From contig NZ_AP022613.1 in assembly GCF_010730195.1 (NCBI RefSeq), positions 4,402,001-4,466,000 on the forward strand: a DNA stretch of 64,000 bases. The letters are read 5' to 3'. Shown here in pieces: positions 60,692-64,000 of the stretch (the first letter of the stretch is position 1; each line of letters begins with the position of its first letter). The stretch is from Mycobacterium conspicuum (GTDB taxonomy: Bacteria > Actinomycetota > Actinomycetes > Mycobacteriales > Mycobacteriaceae). The notes beneath the pieces are model-generated. The model saw only the letters and a list, made by a program, of their open reading frames with translations, did no database searches and had not been told where the DNA came from. A program made the translations under genes and the position numbers.

Positions 60692-61798
60692 TCAGGCCAT
60701 GAATGCGTCGTGCAGCCGCTCGACCGTGTCGAGGGACTCACGAATCAGGTCCACATACACGTCAGCGGTCCGGCGTTCGGCTGTCATCCGGCCGACGATC
60801 TGGCCCACGGCTTGGCCCGCCAATTCGCGAGCTCCCGCAGCCTGAATGTGGTCGTTGGCGGGCGCGAACAGCAGGCTCTGCAACGGCATCGGCAGGGTGC
60901 CGGGCGAATCGGGGCCTTCGAACGCCTCGGTCCATGCGGTGCGCAGCTGGCGACATGGCTTCCCGGTGATCGCTCGCGACCGAACCGCGTCCTGGGCCCT
61001 GGCCGACAACAGATTCTCTTTGACAACGAGAGGTTCATTGCTTTCGTTGGTGGTCAACCAGATTGAGCCCGTCCACACGCCGGCGGCCCCCAACGCCAGG
61101 GCCGCCGCGACCTGACGACCGCTCCCGATGCCACCGGCCGCAAGCACCGGCACTTCGACGGCGTCGACGACGTCGGGAACCAAAACCATCGTGGTGATCT
61201 CGCCGCAATGCCCGCCGGCCTCGGTGCCTTGCGCGACGATGACATCGATTCCCGCGGCGACCTGTCGACGCGCGTGTTCGACGCTGCCCACCAGCGCCGC
61301 GGTCTTGATCCCGCGCGCGTGCGCGGCCTGGCACACGTCGGCCGGCATCGGCCCGAGCGCGTTGACCAGCAATCCGATCGGATGCGCGAAGGCGATCTCG
61401 AGGTGTTTCAAAGCACCTTCGTGGCTGAGACCCGTCGCGTCGACCGACGCATCGAAGGTGTCGATGGGCGCCACACCGTGCGCACTGAGCAGATCGTTGA
61501 CGAAACGCTTGTGCCCGTCCGGGATCATCTTGATGAAATCCTCGCGGGGATTCTCCGCGCTCACCTCGCCGCGCCCGCGATACGACGCCGGCATCACGAT
61601 GTCGACGCCGTAGGGCTTGCCGCCGACGTGAGCATCGATCCACGCCAACTCGTGCTCGAGATATTCCGGAGTGTGCGCCGCCGCACCGAGGACGCCCATG
61701 CCGCCGGCGTTGGTGACGGCCGCCACCACGTCGCGGCAATGGCTAAACGCGAAGAGTGGAAAGTCAATATCGAAGATGTCGGTAATCGCTGTCTTCAC
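60692..61798 (-). CDS. Nitronate monooxygenase-like flavoprotein (NPD/FMN TIM barrel)
   Basis: A 368-residue FMN-dependent TIM-barrel protein of the 2-nitropropane dioxygenase family. Motifs are AAVTNAGGMGVLGAAAH near the N-terminus, VAQGTEAGGHCGE for FMN phosphate binding, VLAAGGIGSGRQVAAALALGA and GVWTGS. The usual general-base His corresponds to the EAGGH His. Members oxidise alkyl nitronates or act as enoyl reductase-like or NADH:quinone reductases, so the exact reaction is open. The GTG start at 61798 sits directly before the barrel. It is 70 bp downstream of the SDR gene in the same direction. Confidence 0.85.
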   Translation of the reverse strand: MKTAITDIFDIDFPLFAFSHCRDVVAAVTNAGGMGVLGAAAHTPEYLEHELAWIDAHVGGKPYGVDIVMPASYRGRGEVSAENPREDFIKMIPDGHKRFVNDLLSAHGVAPIDTFDASVDATGLSHEGALKHLEIAFAHPIGLLVNALGPMPADVCQAAHARGIKTAALVGSVEHARRQVAAGIDVIVAQGTEAGGHCGEITTMVLVPDVVDAVEVPVLAAGGIGSGRQVAAALALGAAGVWTGSIWLTTNESNEPLVVKENLLSARAQDAVRSRAITGKPCRQLRTAWTEAFEGPDSPGTLPMPLQSLLFAPANDHIQAAGARELAGQAVGQIVGRMTAERRTADVYVDLIRESLDTVERLHDAFMA

Positions 61799-61868
61799 CG
61801 CGATGCGTCTCCTGCCGTCGGCTCGTCGATCCCGCTGAGCTCAATGAGAATGTCGGTCGTAAACGGGC

Positions 61869-62645
61869 TCACGATGGCCGCGGGTCCGGCGACCGCGCAC
61901 TAGCGGTTTGATCGGCCGACTGTTTCGCCGCCAGCCGCTGCATCTGTCCGTACGCGTTGATCGGGCTGTGCAGGGCGAGTCCTCCGTCCGCGAGTAGGGT
62001 TTGCCCAGTCACCCAGCCCAGTTCGAGCACCGCCACGACGGCCTCGGCGACGTCATCGGCCTCGCCCAACCGACCCAGCGCGGTGCGTTCGTTCAGGCCG
62101 TCGACCCAGCCGGGCAACGCCTCGGGTTTGGCGAGCATCGGCGTGCGGGTCACCCCCGGCCCCACCGCATTGACCCGAATTCCGTGGCAACCCCATTCGG
62201 CGGCAGCCACTCGAACGAGCATGTCGACGCCGGCCTTGGACACGCAGTAGGCCGCCATATCCCGGTCCGCGATGGTGCCGCTGATGCTCGACACCGCCAC
62301 GATGGCCCCGCCGGCACCGGCCTGGATCATCGCCCGCGCGACCGCGCGCATGGTCAGCCAGGTACCGGTCAAGTTGACGTCCAGGACCCGTCGCCACTCC
62401 TCGAGTGTCTGCTCGGTAAGCAGGCCAGTAGCGCCCACGCCGGCGCACGCCACCAGCCGCGTCGGCGGTCCGTGTTGCGCGGTTGTCGCCTCAAGCGCGT
62501 CGGCTACCGACTCGGGATCGCTGATGTCACATCGGATGTCACCGCCGCGGAGGTCCCAAGCGATGACGTCTTGGCCGGCCCGGCGCAATCGGTTCACCAC
62601 CGCCAGACCGATGCCGGAGGCTCCGCCGGTGACGATGGCGGTCAC
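61869..62645 (-). CDS. Short-chain dehydrogenase/reductase
   Basis: A 258-residue classical SDR. Visible are the cofactor motif TGGASGIG (residues 6-13), the NAD preference suggested by an Asp after beta-2 (AWDLRG), a modified NNAG as ACAGVG, the catalytic Ser in VSSISG, and Y-C-V-S-K for YxxxK. The C-terminus extends past the usual end with LHSPINAYGQMQ, which may contribute to substrate choice. The GTG start at 62645 lies directly before the Rossmann strand. It oxidises or reduces an alcohol/ketone of unknown identity. Confidence 0.9.
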   Translation of the reverse strand: MTAIVTGGASGIGLAVVNRLRRAGQDVIAWDLRGGDIRCDISDPESVADALEATTAQHGPPTRLVACAGVGATGLLTEQTLEEWRRVLDVNLTGTWLTMRAVARAMIQAGAGGAIVAVSSISGTIADRDMAAYCVSKAGVDMLVRVAAAEWGCHGIRVNAVGPGVTRTPMLAKPEALPGWVDGLNERTALGRLGEADDVAEAVVAVLELGWVTGQTLLADGGLALHSPINAYGQMQRLAAKQSADQTASARSPDPRPS

Positions 62646-62709
62646 CAGCGGCCTCCGATCGCCCCGGCCCTGATTTCGTTAAACATGTTGTCAGCCTCCG
62701 CTTCCGCAT

Positions 62710-63186
62710 CTATCCGGCAAGGTCGCCGCTGTCGGCGGCCGCGAGCTTGCGATGATCCCAACTGACGGTCGCGATTGGTGTCACCGCGTAGACGACTCGT
62801 GCCCTGATCTGCCGAGCGACCTCGTCCGGGTCGACTGGCCCGTCGGAGTAACGTCTGGCGACCGCGCACGCCGCCGGCAGGCGCTTGTCGCCGACGACTT
62901 CGACTGCGCGCCCACGGATTTGCACCCCCCGCAATTCGTCATAGTGCGTGCCCGTCTCGACCAGGCAGGTCACCCTGTCGTCGTGCGCCAGGTTGCGACA
63001 CTTCTGCGAACGCCGGAAGGCCATAAAGGTTATCGAGCCGTCGTGCACGGCGAACCACATCGCCACCACGTGCGGCCAGCCACCGCTACCCAGCGTGGCC
63101 AGCGACATCGTGCGTGCAGTAGCCAATAGGTCGTCGACTTCGCCGGCAGACATGGTAATGCTGACCCGCTGAGCCCGAGACATCAT
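62710..63186 (-). CDS. Pyridoxamine-5'-phosphate-oxidase-like (PPOX/FDOR) flavin- or F420-binding protein
   Basis: A 158-residue split-barrel protein. The family pattern is clear: RTMSLATLGSGGWPHVVAMWF, then ITFMAFRRSQKCRNLAHDDRVTCLVETG, and VQIRGRAVEV. These are the cofactor-phosphate and dimer-interface segments of the PPOX/FDOR superfamily. In mycobacteria many such proteins use F420H2, and the window encodes FbiC; FMN is the alternative. The start is at ATG 63186 or the adjacent ATG 63183; a later ATG near 63153 is also possible. It is 16 bp downstream of the truncated gene in the same direction. Confidence 0.82.
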   Translation of the reverse strand: MMSRAQRVSITMSAGEVDDLLATARTMSLATLGSGGWPHVVAMWFAVHDGSITFMAFRRSQKCRNLAHDDRVTCLVETGTHYDELRGVQIRGRAVEVVGDKRLPAACAVARRYSDGPVDPDEVARQIRARVVYAVTPIATVSWDHRKLAAADSGDLAG

Positions 63187-63202
63187 GCGGCGCCGCGGGA
63201 CT

Positions 63203-64000
63203 TCACAGGAACGAATTCTGCTGAGTCAGACCGATTTCGGGGAAGGCGCCGAGCGCGAAGGTCTCGATGTTGCCGACGCCAACCCCGCCCCCGACCGGGT
63301 CCTCCACCCGCACCAGCAGATCACGTAACTGGTGGACCTTTCGCGCCGTCGCGGGTTCGTCACAGTCGGTGATGTGGTTGCCCTCAACCCGTAGCTCTCC
63401 CACCCACTCCCCGTACACCCAGTCGTTCCAGCCGTAGTAGCCCGCGGTTCCGAGGTGAAAGCCGCCGTCTCCCGCCGCGCGAATGCTCAGCGGCCTCTTG
63501 GTGCCGTCAGACTCGATGAGAGTGATTGTCCCGTGGGTAAACCGACGATTGTCGTCACGGAACCGCAGATCCTGCTCGACCGCGGCGAACCGGTGCGAGC
63601 CGCCATTTTCCTCCTGCTGTTCGGCCTGCGAGCGGACGGATTCAAAGCCCTGGCCCTTTTCGTGCTGCAGAAAGACGAAGAGCGAGTATTTCGACCCATC
63701 ACTGCGGGCCATGGTCATCGGGAACCACGTCATGAACATCTGCGTGATCTTGCCGCCGCCCCGAGGCAGTCCGGGAATCGGTTTGCCGACGCCCGGCCGC
63801 AAACCCCACGAGTGATCGCGGATCGATATCCATTCGTCGGGCTTGATATCGACACGTTCGCCGTGCAATTGGACCCACCCCGACGCGACGCCAATCTGGT
63901 GGTAGCGCAACACATTATGCGTGACCCGGTAGCCGTCGGGACTGCGATCGGGCCACGGATCCTCTAAGGCTGCATCGAATGAGCCGCGGAGCACCACGTC
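63203..64000 (-). CDS. Protein of unknown function, C-terminal part (5' end outside window)
   Basis: About 265 residues are visible and the frame is open to the window end, so the true start is beyond 64000. No named family was recognised with certainty. Motifs include ISIRDHSWGLRPG, EWVGELRVEGNHITDCDEP and FVFLQHEKGQG; the DHSWG(L)R segment resembles a motif in CrtC/hydroxyneurosporene-hydratase-like and lipocalin-like DUF proteins found next to degradative genes. There are no signal peptide or membrane segments in the visible part. It leads the leftward set PPOX-SDR-NPD, suggesting a common small-molecule pathway. Confidence 0.6.
   Translation of the reverse strand, partial: DVVLRGSFDAALEDPWPDRSPDGYRVTHNVLRYHQIGVASGWVQLHGERVDIKPDEWISIRDHSWGLRPGVGKPIPGLPRGGGKITQMFMTWFPMTMARSDGSKYSLFVFLQHEKGQGFESVRSQAEQQEENGGSHRFAAVEQDLRFRDDNRRFTHGTITLIESDGTKRPLSIRAAGDGGFHLGTAGYYGWNDWVYGEWVGELRVEGNHITDCDEPATARKVHQLRDLLVRVEDPVGGGVGVGNIETFALGAFPEIGLTQQNSFL

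Overview
The window is a high-GC actinobacterial chromosome segment, and its gene content identifies it as a slow-grower-type, non-tuberculosis Mycobacterium. Diagnostic genes are PE/PE_PGRS proteins, mshB (mycothiol), fbiC (coenzyme F420), lpqW, TB8.4, fdxC-dapC, narGHJI-mutT2 and a pruA/pruB/pruC proline locus. Gene order follows the M. tuberculosis Rv1160-Rv1200 interval in reverse orientation, interrupted by large species-specific blocks. No rRNA, tRNA, CRISPR array or recognisable insertion sequence was found. Assignments come from reading the translations and motifs by eye; no database search was run.

Layout. 1-12.4 kb: the 3' part of a PE_PGRS gene that ends in a seven-repeat YVTN beta-propeller, an MHS-type MFS transporter, fadD36, an alpha/beta hydrolase, and a second, very large PE_PGRS gene broken by three single-base frameshifts. 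12.4-29 kb: an accessory catabolic island. A double-domain CoA-transferase and an aldehyde dehydrogenase point left. From a shared promoter region with two palindromes, an operon points right: P450, acyl-CoA dehydrogenase, MaoC-like protein, DUF35 protein, acyl-CoA dehydrogenase, MaoC hydratase, Ltp2-like aldolase, zinc alcohol dehydrogenase, TetR. Its content mirrors the igr (cyp125-fadE28-fadE29-chsH2-chsH1-ltp2) steroid side-chain operon, but the ChsH2-type subunit is split into two genes. It is followed by a metallo-beta-lactamase-fold hydrolase, an enoyl-CoA hydratase homologue and a TetR-ALDH-P450 operon.

29-33.3 kb: pruB-pruA and the divergent PucR-type activator pruC. 33.3-40.5 kb: envelope and transport genes (proline/glycine-rich secreted protein, GAP-family membrane protein, PstS lipoprotein, two DUF732 secreted proteins, a membrane-anchored esterase, and a KimA-like permease fused to an OB-fold). 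In M. tuberculosis this position holds the pks3/4-papA3-mmpL10-fadD21 lipid locus. 40.5-60.7 kb: the conserved core, with dapC, fdxC, TB8.4, a mycothiol-dependent-isomerase-family protein, fbiC, a PE protein, an Rv1171-like membrane protein, a candidate 35-residue ORF, mshB, TetR, lpqW, typA, narIJHG and mutT2. 60.7-64 kb: a leftward set of a nitronate-monooxygenase-like protein, an SDR, a PPOX-type flavoprotein and a truncated protein of unknown function.

Most operonic junctions overlap by 1-4 nt (TGATG, ATGA) or abut (TAGATG), which fixes many starts. The best candidate for an undescribed system is the igr-like island at 12.4-24.2 kb, probably a CoA-ester pathway that trims the side chain of a steroid or other polycyclic isoprenoid, with its own TetR regulator and a perfect 8-5-8 inverted repeat as the likely operator. 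Four gapped palindromic elements, one of them inside a coding sequence, are the main unexplained non-coding structure.
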